This document shows positions 1 to 8,244 of a stretch of DNA of 64,000 nucleotides, one piece after another. Each line of letters starts with the position of its first letter. Within the stretch, counting starts at the first letter, position 1. Source of the stretch: Pseudomonadota bacterium (GTDB taxonomy: Bacteria; Desulfobacterota; Desulfovibrionia; Desulfovibrionales; Desulfovibrionaceae); contig JAEWCY010000216.1 of NCBI GenBank assembly GCA_023390395.1, positions 6,079 to 70,078 on the forward strand, written 5' to 3'. The notes beneath the pieces were generated by a model, which was not told the origin of the DNA, searched no databases, and was given only the letters and a program-made list of their open reading frames with translations. A program made the translations under genes and the position numbers.

Positions 1-110
1 CCGATGGGGCCTTTGGGATTGAGCAGGACCAGCTCGCTGCATCCCTGAAGGAAGGCGGCGACGCAAACCAACGTCAGGACGACGCAGGCGAAGGAGAGTT
101 TTCTGGCCAT
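1..110 (-). CDS. cyoA: Quinol oxidase subunit II (CyoA-like), N-terminal fragment
   Basis: Only the first 36 codons are in the window; the gene runs off the left edge. The start is MARKLSF followed by a hydrophobic stretch ending in a lipobox (FLQGC, Cys24), so this is a lipoprotein signal peptide. The residues after it, LLNPKGPIG, match the start of mature CyoA, the copper-A-less subunit II of cytochrome bo3-type quinol oxidases (E. coli has LLDPKGQIG). A GAGG ribosome site lies about 7 nt before the ATG. The role would be electron transfer from quinol to O2 at the inner membrane. A cytochrome c oxidase subunit II is the alternative, since only the N-terminus is visible. Confidence 0.7.
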   Translation of the reverse strand, partial: MARKLSFACVVLTLVCVAAFLQGCSELVLLNPKGPI

Positions 111-378
111 TTACCTACCTCGGCGTAAGGGGAATATGCTGGCTCTGACCTTGTTCCATTGTCTACGTTTTTCAGGGGTTGCTGTCAACGGCGGGCTGGT
201 CTTCGGATGAAGTCGCGGGGCGGCCGGTTTCTCGGCGGCAGGGAACGGGCGAAGGATCGGGCCAGCCATTTGGAGGATCGGATATTTCATCGGCCCGCGC
301 CCTGGGGTATCGGACCGCTTTGTCCGCCTCTCTTCGAAGGCGGGCGGGAACCGATTCCTCCAGACAAGGAGCCTTTCG

Positions 379-1581
379 ATGCTGTACAGGAAAATGCCCA
401 AGACCGGAGACGAGCTTTCCATCCTGGGGTTCGGCTGCATGCGCCTGCCCATGGCGGACGGCAGGATCGACGAGGCGCGCGCCGTCGCCCAGATCCGCGA
501 TTCCATCGACAAGGGCGTCAACTACATGGACACGGCCTGGCCCTACCACCAGGGGGAGAGCGAGCCCCTGCTCGGCCGGGCGCTGCGCGACGGCTACCGG
601 GAACGGGTGCGGGTGGCCACCAAGCTGCCGGCCTGGCTGGTGCAGACCCGCGACGACATGGACCGCTACCTCGACGCCCAGCTCGAGCGCCTGGGCGCCG
701 ACCACATCGACTATTATCTGGTCCATTCCCTGGACGGCGGCTCCTGGGACCGCGTCGCGGCCCTGGGCGTGCGGGAGTTCCTGGACAAGGCCCGGGATGA
801 CGGGCGCATCGTCAACGCCGGCTTCTCCTTCCACGGCCTGTCCGAGGACTTCACCCGCATCGTGGACGCCTATCCCTGGATCTTCTGCCAGATCCAGTAC
901 AACTACCTGGACCAGGAATACCAGGCAGGGACCAAGGGACTGCGCTACGCCGCTTCCAAGGGCCTGGGCGTGGTGGTCATGGAGCCCCTGCGCGGCGGCA
1001 ACCTGGGCCTGCCCACGCCGCCCCCGGACGTGGCCGCCATCTGGGGCGAGGCCGCTTCCTCGCGCGCCCCGGTGGAATGGGCCCTGCGCTGGGTATGGGA
1101 CCATCCCGAGGTCACGGTGGTGCTCTCGGGCATGAACGAGGAGTCCCACATCGCCCAGAACCTGGCCGTGGCGGCCGAGGCCCGGACCGGCTCCCTGACC
1201 GGGGCCGAACTGGCCCTGGTGGACCGGGCCGCGCGCAAGTACAAGGAACTCATGCAGGTGGGCTGCACGGGCTGCGGCTACTGCATGCCCTGTCCGGCCG
1301 GCGTCCAGATCCCCAAGTGTTTCGACTTCTACAACAAGATGCACATGTTCGGGAACGTGGAAGAGGCCCGGTTCATCTACACCGGCTTCATGTCCGGCAT
1401 CACCAGCGGCGAGCGGGGCTTCGCCTCGCAGTGCGTGGCCTGCGGCAGTTGCCTGGAGAAGTGTCCCCAGGGAATCGCCATCCCGGACTGCCTGGAGAAG
1501 GTCGCGGCCGAGATGGAAGGGGAGGACCTCGAGGCGCGCCTGGAGGCCTTCAGGAAGATGTTCGCGACCGGGCTTGAGTAG
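379..1581 (+). CDS. Aldo/keto reductase with C-terminal ferredoxin domain
   Basis: A 400-residue protein. Residues 1 to about 285 form an aldo/keto reductase barrel. The usual catalytic tetrad is visible: Asp51 and Tyr56 in NYMDTAWPY, Lys82 in VATKLPAW and His116 in YYLVHSLD. The C-terminal part carries two ferredoxin-type cysteine sets, CTGCGYCMPCP (about 296-306) and CVACGSCLEKCP (about 351-362), expected to bind [4Fe-4S] clusters. Family members of this type are NAD(P)- or ferredoxin-linked oxidoreductases with unknown substrates. The start is supported by AAGGAG about 10 nt upstream. The gene is monocistronic, ending at a strong terminator, and convergent with the AraC gene. Confidence 0.9.
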   Translation: MLYRKMPKTGDELSILGFGCMRLPMADGRIDEARAVAQIRDSIDKGVNYMDTAWPYHQGESEPLLGRALRDGYRERVRVATKLPAWLVQTRDDMDRYLDAQLERLGADHIDYYLVHSLDGGSWDRVAALGVREFLDKARDDGRIVNAGFSFHGLSEDFTRIVDAYPWIFCQIQYNYLDQEYQAGTKGLRYAASKGLGVVVMEPLRGGNLGLPTPPPDVAAIWGEAASSRAPVEWALRWVWDHPEVTVVLSGMNEESHIAQNLAVAAEARTGSLTGAELALVDRAARKYKELMQVGCTGCGYCMPCPAGVQIPKCFDFYNKMHMFGNVEEARFIYTGFMSGITSGERGFASQCVACGSCLEKCPQGIAIPDCLEKVAAEMEGEDLEARLEAFRKMFATGLE

Positions 1582-1640
1582 CCGCCGGTCCTTGCGCGAG
1601 ATTCGCCGGCCGCCTCGTCGGGGGCGGCCGGCGTCGTGGG

Positions 1641-1678
1641 AGCGCCCCGGGCGACGGCCGTCGCCCGGGGCGCTTTTT
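1641..1678 (+). terminator. Intrinsic terminator of the aldo/keto reductase gene
   Basis: A perfect 17-bp inverted repeat (AGCGCCCCGGGCGACGG and its complement, 1641-1674) is followed directly by TTTTT. No T-run exists on the opposite side, so it acts for the + strand. Confidence 0.9.
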
Positions 1679-2670
1679 CATGCGCGTCGGCGGGCGGCGG
1701 CGCAAACCCCGCCGGGCTCGGGCAGGTCGGCCCGGTCGGCTTCCTCCGTCCCGCGCCCCGGCCCGCGGCCTCGGGCGTATTGCCGGGGCGAGCAGCCCAT
1801 GACCCGCTTGAAGGCCGTGCCGAAGGCGCTTTCCGAGGCGTAGCCGCACAGGGCGGCGACGGCGGCCACGGAATCGGCGGAATGCGCCAGCCTGTCCCCG
1901 GCCAGCAGCATGCGCCAGCGCGTCAGGTAGTCCATGGCCGAAGCTCCCACCGTCTCCTTGAAGCGCTGGGCGAAGGTCGAGCGCGACATGCCGGCGCGCG
2001 CCGCCAGCTCCCCCAGGGTGAAGGGACGGGCCGGCTCGGCGTGCATGGCGGCCAGGGCCCGGCCGATGCGCCCGTCGGCCAGGCCGTGCAGCCAGCCCGG
2101 GCCGCCTCGGGAAACGTCCGCCAGATGCCGCCGCAGGACCTGGACCAGCATCATGTGGGCAAGATGGCGCACGAGCAGGTCGCCGCCCGGCAGGCCTTCG
2201 CGCAGTTCCTCCATCATCCGCTCCACGCCCCAGCGCAGGGCCGTTTTGTCCGGCGCGTCGCGGATGTGGACCACGGGCGGCAGCAGGCCCAGCAGGAGAT
2301 CGGCGTGCCTGTCGGCCAGGGTGAAGCGGCAGCTGACCAGAAAGCAGTCGCCGCCGCCGCCGTAGGCGGCGATGCCGCCGTTTGGCGACTGGCCGAAGAC
2401 CTCCCTGGCTTCGGCCGCTGGCGCGTCCAGGTCGCTGGCCAGGCGGAAGGGACGTCCGCGCGGCAACAGGAAGGCGTCTGCGGTGCGCAGCCGGACGGCC
2501 TCGGCCACGCCATCGACGGCCAGCAAGCACTCGCCGGCGACCACCGCCCCGCATTTGATGCTTCCCTGCTGCTGCGGGAACCGGACCGACCACCGGCCCC
2601 CGGCGTCGAAGCCGGCGGAAAGGGTGTGGCGCGGCCGCAGGAGCGCGAGCACGTCGGAAAGGGGATCCAT
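1678..2670 (-). CDS. AraC family transcriptional regulator (cupin_6 type)
   Basis: A 330-residue regulator. The N-terminal about 200 residues look like the AraC-type cupin sensor of the cupin_6 group (PRGRPFRLASD, GGDCFLVSCRF). The C-terminal about 100 residues contain the double helix-turn-helix of AraC/XylS proteins (FTLGELAARAGMSRSTFAQRF and the second unit ending CSPRQYARG). The ATG at 2670 has GGAGG 6 nt upstream. It is divergent from the epimerase gene at 2806, sharing a 135-bp promoter region, so regulation of that neighbour is likely but inferred. The last about 25 residues are rich in Arg, Gly and Ala and look dispensable. Confidence 0.92.
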   Translation of the reverse strand: MDPLSDVLALLRPRHTLSAGFDAGGRWSVRFPQQQGSIKCGAVVAGECLLAVDGVAEAVRLRTADAFLLPRGRPFRLASDLDAPAAEAREVFGQSPNGGIAAYGGGGDCFLVSCRFTLADRHADLLLGLLPPVVHIRDAPDKTALRWGVERMMEELREGLPGGDLLVRHLAHMMLVQVLRRHLADVSRGGPGWLHGLADGRIGRALAAMHAEPARPFTLGELAARAGMSRSTFAQRFKETVGASAMDYLTRWRMLLAGDRLAHSADSVAAVAALCGYASESAFGTAFKRVMGCSPRQYARGRGPGRGTEEADRADLPEPGGVCAAARRRA

Positions 2671-2805
2671 GGCAACCTCCGGACGATGGCGAGAGCAATG
2701 CGGACGCTACGGCATGGATCGTACGCCGGCAATGGCCTATCCGGTGATGGCGGGGCGGTTTAACCGCCTCGCGTCAACGGAGAACGAAACCAAGGAGACA
2801 TCGCG

Positions 2806-3702
2806 ATGCGAGTTTTCGTCACCGGAGCCACGGGCTTCGTGGGATCGGCCGTCGTTCGGGAACTGCTCGAAGCCGGTCATGAAGTGGTGGGCCTGGCCCG
2901 TTCGCAAGCGGCGGCCCGGGCGCTCGTGGCCGCCGGCGCGCAGGCGCACGGCGGCTCCCTCGAGGACCCTGAAAGCCTGCGCCGTGGCGCGGCCGCCGCC
3001 GACGGCGTGATCCACACGGCCTTTAACCACGACTTCACGAAATTCAAGGACAATTGCGAGACAGACCGGCGCGCCGTCGCGACCTTGTGCGAGGCCTTGG
3101 CCGGCTCCGGACGGCCCCTGGTCGTGACCTCGGCCCTGGGGATACTGCCCCAGGGCAGCCTGGCCACCGAGGACACGGAGCCGGCCGCGGGAGCGGCCTC
3201 CCACCTCCGTGCGCCGTCCGAGGCCGAGGCCCGTGCCGCGGCCGCCGCCGGCGGGCGCGTGTCGCTGGTGCGCCTGGCCCCGACGGTCCACGGCGACGGG
3301 GACCACGGCTTCGTGCCCCTGCTCGCCGCGCTGGCCCGGCGCACGGGCGTTTCGGCCTACGTGGGCGACGGGGAAAACCGTTGGCCGGCCGTGCACCGCC
3401 TCGACGCCGCCCGCCTTTACCGGCTCGTCCTGGAGGAAGGCGCGACCCGGGCGGTCTGCCATGCCGTGGCCGAGGAAGGGGTGGCGTTTCGCGACATCGC
3501 CGGCGTGATCGGCCGACGGCTCGGCCTGCCGGTCCGGGCCGTTCCCGCGTCGGAGGCGGCCGGGCATTTCGGCTGGTTCGCGCCCTTCGCGGCCATGGAC
3601 ATTCCGGCCTCGAGCCGGCGCACCCGTGAATGGCTGGGCTGGCGGCCGAGCGGGCCCGGACTCATCGAGGACCTGGATCGGCCGGGCTATTTCGAGAGCT
3701 GA
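2806..3702 (+). CDS. NAD(P)-dependent epimerase/reductase (extended SDR family)
   Basis: A 298-residue extended short-chain dehydrogenase. The Rossmann start MRVFVTGATGFVGSAVV holds the TGxxGxxG dinucleotide site. Residues near 110 (VVTSALGIL) hold the serine region, but the usual YxxxK is not clear, as in atypical SDR subgroups. It resembles YtbQ/DUF1731-like nucleoside-diphosphate-sugar epimerase homologues whose substrates are not known. AAGGAG precedes the ATG. It is divergent from the AraC gene, which probably controls it. No operon partner follows. Confidence 0.85.
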   Translation: MRVFVTGATGFVGSAVVRELLEAGHEVVGLARSQAAARALVAAGAQAHGGSLEDPESLRRGAAAADGVIHTAFNHDFTKFKDNCETDRRAVATLCEALAGSGRPLVVTSALGILPQGSLATEDTEPAAGAASHLRAPSEAEARAAAAAGGRVSLVRLAPTVHGDGDHGFVPLLAALARRTGVSAYVGDGENRWPAVHRLDAARLYRLVLEEGATRAVCHAVAEEGVAFRDIAGVIGRRLGLPVRAVPASEAAGHFGWFAPFAAMDIPASSRRTREWLGWRPSGPGLIEDLDRPGYFES

Positions 3703-4080
3703 ACCGGGAACACGCCGGGATGGCCGTCGCCTCCTTTCCCTTCATGCCGGCTCGGCAGGCTGTCCGGGCCGTCGGATGCCTTCGAAGGGGCCAGAAGCCC
3801 CGTGCTCCCGGTCGGTTGGGGGCGGTGGAGCGCAGATGGACCCCTGGAACCCGGAGGCTTTCTGGCACGGGGAGGGACGGGGTGCGGTCGGCCGTCGCCC
3901 GGGGAGGACACCGTGATTCCGGGCGACGGCCGAGGACTCTATGATTTCACGACCGCAAATGAACCCCATCGGCTTTTGCAACACCGCGGGAAAGCGGACC
4001 TTCCACACCGGTCAATGGATCGGAGCCCGATGCTGCCGGGGGGAGTCCGTCCTGACCGGAAGCCGACAGGGAAAATGCGC
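3703..4080. other. Intergenic region without a gene
   Basis: I see no supportable gene in these 378 bp between the epimerase and the sigma54 activator. They contain one long inverted repeat (3888-3933), described separately. Confidence 0.6.
3888..3933. repeat. 15-bp inverted repeat with 16-nt loop
   Basis: TCGGCCGTCGCCCGG (3888-3902) is repeated in inverse at 3919-3933. There is no T-run after either arm, so a classic terminator is not shown. A 15-nt core, GGCCGTCGCCCGGGG, is also found in the terminator at 1641-1674. Confidence 0.6.
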
Positions 4081-5637
4081 TCAGCCAGTGTTTCTGTGGC
4101 GGGAATGCGGACGTTTGGCGGGCGAGGGCATGGGGTGCGGCAATTCCCGCCCCCTGTGGGCGTCCTCGGACGTCTTTTTCGCGAGGGCGGCCCCCTCCGT
4201 GGCGCTGTGCAGCCCGAGATCCCGCATCTTCTTGTAGAGCTTGTTGCGGGAAATGCCCAGGACGCGGGCGGCCAGGGTCTTGTTGTACTCCGTGCTGGCC
4301 AGCACGGCCGAGAGCACCTTGCGCTCGGCTTCGGCTCCGGCCTTGGCGAGATTTTGTTCCTCCACCTGGAAATCGTCGGCGGGCTTGGGCCGTTCATTGC
4401 GCATCTCGCGCAGGAATCGATCCGGCAAGTGGTCGATGGTCAGGACATCGCCGTCATCCTCAAGGCTGTACAGCGCGAAGGTCAGGACGTTTTTGAGTTC
4501 ACGGATGTTGCCGCGCCAGGAGTAGAGGCTGAAAACGCGGTACAATTCGTTGGAGATCGTGATTTCCCTGGCCCGCTTGTGCCCCAGGTTCTGCTCTATG
4601 AAATAACGGGTCAGGAGGGGGATGTCGCTGATCCTTTCGCGCAGGGAGGGGACGGTCAATTCGAGAATATTCAGCCTGTGGTAGAGATCTTCCCGGAAAT
4701 TTCTGTTTTTTACCAATTCGGCGAGGTTCCTATTGGTCGCAGCGATAAGGCGGAAATCCGAATGCAGGTTGCCGGAATGGGCAATCTTCTGTATCTCGCC
4801 GCTTTCCAGAACGCGCAAGAGTTTTGCCTGCAGGGGCATGGAAAGCTCGCCGATTTCATCGAGAAAAATCGTGCCCTTGTCCGCCTGTTCAAACTTCCCT
4901 TTCATCCCGCCGGACTTGGCTCCGGTGAATGCTCCGGCCTCATAGCCGAAGAGTTCCGACTCCATCAGTTCATGGGGCAGCGCCGCACAGTTGACGGTGA
5001 CGAAAGGCTTTGAAGCGCGATCACTGGCCGAGTGCAGAGCCTGGGCAATCAGTTCCTTGCCTGTGCCGCTTTCACCGATAAGCAAAATGGGCTCTCTGCT
5101 TTTGGCAAAACGCTTGCCCCGTTTCTTCATGGCCTGCATGGCCTCGGATTCTCCGACAATGCTCTCGAAAGTATGGAGCATTCCGTGTTTCTTCTGCGTC
5201 TTGCGCTCGTAGTAATGCGCCTGCATCTCGAGGTTTCGTACCATCTCCAGCAGTGAAAGGAGTTTGTCCTTGCTGATGTTGGGGGAAACGCTTTCGATGG
5301 TGACGCCGACCAGTTCTCCGTTCGCATCCAGAACAGGGTAACGGAAGGAAACCCCTTGGGCGTTGTCCTTGGTGACGCTCGAGCAGAGCGTGAGTTTTCG
5401 GGTGCGAATTGCCGTCATAACTCCCTGTTCGGCGGTGAGAAAAAGCTCGGAGACGTGCTTGCCGACAATGTCCGGCGGGAGGTTGTACATTTCCAAATAT
5501 GTCTTATTGGCATAGAGGAAGTCGCCGGTCGCGGACAAAATGGCTATGCCGGTGTGCAGCAATTCAAAGACCCCGGAGTACGGGCTCTCGGCAAGTTTCG
5601 CGAGCGCTTCGGGTGTAGCAAAATTGTGATTGGGCAT
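4081..5637 (-). CDS. Sigma54-dependent activator (PAS - AAA+ - Fis)
   Basis: A 518-residue enhancer-binding protein. A PAS sensor (about residues 20-115) is followed by a coiled linker, then a sigma54-interaction AAA+ domain. That domain has Walker A GESGTGKE (188-195), the sigma54-contact loop GAFTGA (235-240), Walker B GTIFLDEI (about 255-262) and an arginine-finger segment in VPSLRER. A Fis-type helix-turn-helix follows ([17 protein letters not shown]). The frame is open to a GTG at 5682, but the ATG at 5637 has AGGA at good spacing and starts just before the PAS domain, so I prefer it; the ATG at 5661 is also possible. It is the only sigma54 activator near four sigma54 promoters and is the likely regulator of this locus. 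The PAS ligand is unknown. Confidence 0.95.
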   Translation of the reverse strand: MPNHNFATPEALAKLAESPYSGVFELLHTGIAILSATGDFLYANKTYLEMYNLPPDIVGKHVSELFLTAEQGVMTAIRTRKLTLCSSVTKDNAQGVSFRYPVLDANGELVGVTIESVSPNISKDKLLSLLEMVRNLEMQAHYYERKTQKKHGMLHTFESIVGESEAMQAMKKRGKRFAKSREPILLIGESGTGKELIAQALHSASDRASKPFVTVNCAALPHELMESELFGYEAGAFTGAKSGGMKGKFEQADKGTIFLDEIGELSMPLQAKLLRVLESGEIQKIAHSGNLHSDFRLIAATNRNLAELVKNRNFREDLYHRLNILELTVPSLRERISDIPLLTRYFIEQNLGHKRAREITISNELYRVFSLYSWRGNIRELKNVLTFALYSLEDDGDVLTIDHLPDRFLREMRNERPKPADDFQVEEQNLAKAGAEAERKVLSAVLASTEYNKTLAARVLGISRNKLYKKMRDLGLHSATEGAALAKKTSEDAHRGRELPHPMPSPAKRPHSRHRNTG

Positions 5638-5776
5638 ACGGCGGTCCTGTATCGGCTGCATAAAAACCCAACTGACCTCCACCCTCGTCGAAAAGGCGGC
5701 AAGATCGTTTGAGGACCAAGGTGGGAACAGTCAAATTCAATTGTTTTTTCAACATTAGGGAGGAAAGCCGCCGCCG

Positions 5777-5869
5777 TCAATAGGCCCAAGACGGGTATGC
5801 GCTCACCTCCAACAGTCCTGTCTCTGTAGCCAGCTTTTCCGCTGCGGCCTTCAGGCCTGAAAATTTCAT
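5777..5869 (-). CDS. Possible 30-residue leader or remnant ORF
   Basis: A 30-codon frame (MKFSGLKAAAEKLATE... ending SAYPSWAY) has an ATG preceded by AGGA at 7-nt spacing. It lies about 140 bp upstream of the activator gene on the same strand. The residue mix looks protein-like, but I recognise no family. It could be a leader peptide, a gene remnant or chance. Confidence 0.25.
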   Translation of the reverse strand: MKFSGLKAAAEKLATETGLLEVSAYPSWAY

Positions 5870-5935
5870 GCAACTATCCTAACTGTCTTTTTTTGAATGA
5901 TTTTTTTGGGGAATATACGACGCGGTTGTTCATCA

Positions 5936-5944
5936 GTGTACCGA
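5936..5944 (+). promoter_or_regulatory. Candidate activator binding site GTGTACCGA (transporter promoter)
   Basis: The same 9-mer occurs at 14125-14133 within a longer inverted repeat (left arm 14124-14130) and at 23175-23183. Here it lies about 185 bp upstream of the -24 element at 6123, a normal distance for a sigma54 enhancer site. Assignment to the local activator is inferred. Confidence 0.5.
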
Positions 5945-6121
5945 TTTCGCGACAAACAGCACATATATGAAGACGGCCGTCTGTTGTTAAATGCAGTAAA
6001 TTCAGTGTATTGGGTGGAGTGTGGCCGGCGCGGCGACAAGGCGCTACGATTTTTGTCTCGGCTGTAGGCGCGGAAGGCCTTCTGTGAAATATAATATTAT
6101 GAAATCATTATGAATATTTTT

Positions 6122-6137
6122 TGGTATGGGCCTTGCT
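6122..6137 (+). promoter_or_regulatory. Sigma54 (-24/-12) promoter of the nhaD-like gene
   Basis: TGGTATGGGCCTTGCT matches the consensus TGGCACG-N4-TTGCW at 10 of 12 fixed positions, with GG at 6123-6124 and GC at 6135-6136 exactly 10 nt apart. Transcription would start near 6148, leaving a leader of about 550 nt. Confidence 0.75.
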
Positions 6138-6698
6138 AGACTTGCAAAGGCCGTCAGCCGTCAGCCGTCGGCTGCTCCAGGCGCATGGGGAGACGGGCAG
6201 CGCCGCGGGGTGTTTGCGCCGGAAAGCGGGGGCATGGGGAAACGCATTGGGCAACTCGCGAGGTTTGCTTCGATCTCTCAAACGAACAAGGCCGACTGCG
6301 ACATTCGTATCGGGCCGCGCCGATAGGTGCCTCGCTGGAAGGGGCACGCCGCCATTCTAAAGAAACAATACGAACAAAGGTCAAGGTCATTTCAGAAGAG
6401 GCCAGCGCTTTGACGGAACTGCGCGAGGATGCAGCAAAAGAGATGTTGCCCTGACGATATGAAAAAAAGCAGCCGGTGCGGTGAACGAGTTCGGATGGAA
6501 GAGGATTCCATGCGGTGGAAGAGGGCATGAGCCGAAAGGAAGGCCTTGTTCTTGAAAATGCGAGCCAGAGAGGCCAGTGCAGGCCTGGATAAAATCTGCT
6601 GCATCTCGAATGATGCTGCCAATCGGGGATGTCTCTTTTGGGGATGGAAATCGTATTGAAGATTAACGCCTCTACACGTTAGATTACTTGGAGTAGCT

Positions 6699-8120
6699 AT
6701 GCCGACGTTCATGATTCCTCTCGCCATGTTTTCGGCTCTGCTAGGCATTCCAGCCACGGCCCTGGCCGACCAGCACCTCTCTATTCCTGGTGCGCAACTG
6801 ACGATCTACTGGGCCATCCCATTTGCGTGCATGTTGCTTTCCATCGCCTTGATCCCGTTGTTCGCGCCGCACTTCTGGGAGCACCATTTCGGCAAGATTT
6901 CCGTCTTCTGGGCGATGGCCTTCCTGGTTCCCTGCGCGTTGGCGTACGGGGCCTCCGTCGCCTTCTACGAGTTCCTGCACATCATTTTACTGGACTATAT
7001 TCCTTTCATCATCCTGCTTTTTACGCTCTTTACCGTCGCCGGAGGCGTGCGGCTCAAGGGGGCGCTCACCGGGACTCCCTTGGTCAATACCGGTCTGCTG
7101 GCCATCGGCACGGTGCTTGCGAGCTGGATGGGCACCACCGGCGCGGCCATGATACTCATCCGTCCGTTGTTGCAGGCCAATGCTCATCGCCGCTACAAGG
7201 TGCACAGCATCATCTTCTTTATTTTCCTGGTCGCCAATATCGGAGGTTCGCTGACGCCCTTGGGCGATCCGCCGCTGTTCTTGGGCTTTTTGAAAGGCGT
7301 CAGCTTTTTTTGGGTCACGACCAACCTTTTTCCCAAGACCCTGATGATGGTGGTGGCCTTGCTGCTGATTTACCTGACGATCGATTCCGTCCTCTACGCC
7401 AAGGAAGGCAAGCCCCTGCAGCCGTTGGACGGCCAAGAGGCGCCGGAGAAGCTCGGCATAGACGGGAAGATCAACCTGCTTTTTCTGCTGGGCGTGGTGG
7501 CGGTGGTTCTGGTCACCGGCCTCTCCCCCCTGGGCGTTGTCACGACGATCCACGGCATCCCCATCGAGGGGCAGAACCTGCTGCGCGACGTGTTGCTGCT
7601 GGGCATCGCCTGGCTGTCCCTGCGCTGCACCGACGGCACGTGCCGCGAGTTGAACGGCTTTTCCTGGGCGCCCATCCAGGAGGTGGCCAAACTTTTCCTG
7701 GGCATCTTCATCAGCATGATTCCGGCCATCGCCATTTTGAAAGCCGGGAGCGATGGCGCGCTTTCCGGACTCATCCAACTCGTGACCCACAACGGCCAGC
7801 CCGACAACGCCATGTACCTGTGGCTCACGGGCATGTTGTCGAGTTTCCTGGACAATGCTCCGACCTATGTGGTCTTTTTCAATACCGCGGGCGGCGATCC
7901 CATGCACCTCATGCACAACGCCCCCGCCACCCTGGCCGCCATTTCGGCCGGCGCGGTCTTCATGGGCGCCAACACCTACATCGGCAACGCGCCCAACTTC
8001 ATGGTCCGGTCCATCGCGGAAAACCAGGGCGTGCGCATGCCGAGTTTTTTCGGCTACATGGCATGGTCCGCGGGCATCCTGATCCCCCTGTTCCTGCTCC
8101 TCACCTGGGTGTTCTTCTAG
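6699..8120 (+). CDS. Sodium:proton antiporter / citrate-type transporter (CitMHS_2-like)
   Basis: A 473-residue polytopic inner-membrane protein with about 11-13 hydrophobic segments. Conserved-looking stretches include ANIGGSLTPLGDPPLFLGFLKG and the late SSFLDNAPTYVVFFN, the paired hairpin motifs of the ion-transporter superfamily that includes NhaD and citrate carriers. It is usually annotated as a Na+/H+ antiporter, but organic-anion transport is equally compatible. GGAG lies 5 nt before the ATG. A sigma54 promoter and the shared upstream motif tie it to the glycyl radical locus. It ends 125 bp from the convergent MFS gene. Confidence 0.85.
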   Translation: MPTFMIPLAMFSALLGIPATALADQHLSIPGAQLTIYWAIPFACMLLSIALIPLFAPHFWEHHFGKISVFWAMAFLVPCALAYGASVAFYEFLHIILLDYIPFIILLFTLFTVAGGVRLKGALTGTPLVNTGLLAIGTVLASWMGTTGAAMILIRPLLQANAHRRYKVHSIIFFIFLVANIGGSLTPLGDPPLFLGFLKGVSFFWVTTNLFPKTLMMVVALLLIYLTIDSVLYAKEGKPLQPLDGQEAPEKLGIDGKINLLFLLGVVAVVLVTGLSPLGVVTTIHGIPIEGQNLLRDVLLLGIAWLSLRCTDGTCRELNGFSWAPIQEVAKLFLGIFISMIPAIAILKAGSDGALSGLIQLVTHNGQPDNAMYLWLTGMLSSFLDNAPTYVVFFNTAGGDPMHLMHNAPATLAAISAGAVFMGANTYIGNAPNFMVRSIAENQGVRMPSFFGYMAWSAGILIPLFLLLTWVFF

Positions 8121-8244
8121 GCCGGACCGGGCAAGCTCGGGCGGGGCGTCGGCTCCCGGGGCCCCCGGTCGAGCGCCCACCGATCCTGACGATGCGGCCC
8201 TGTCGCCGGCGCAGCGCCGTCGGGTTCCCCGAGGCCATTGGCGG

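Larger units (their letters stand above)
5683..6698. other. 1-kb regulatory intergenic region (activator / nhaD-like)
   Basis: This AT-rich stretch separates two divergent genes. It holds the GTGTACCGA motif (5936-5944), an ATAATATTAT palindrome just before a sigma54 promoter (6122-6137), and a short tandem repeat of CCGTCAG near 6151-6171. The promoter lies about 560 bp before the transporter ATG. I find no convincing gene in the leader; one frame ending at 6454 has a protein-like tail but no start signal or known domain. Confidence 0.6.

Noticed and set aside
6185..6454. 89-codon frame in the nhaD-like leader
   Set aside because: The end is protein-like, but the start has no ribosome site and the first half looks like noise.
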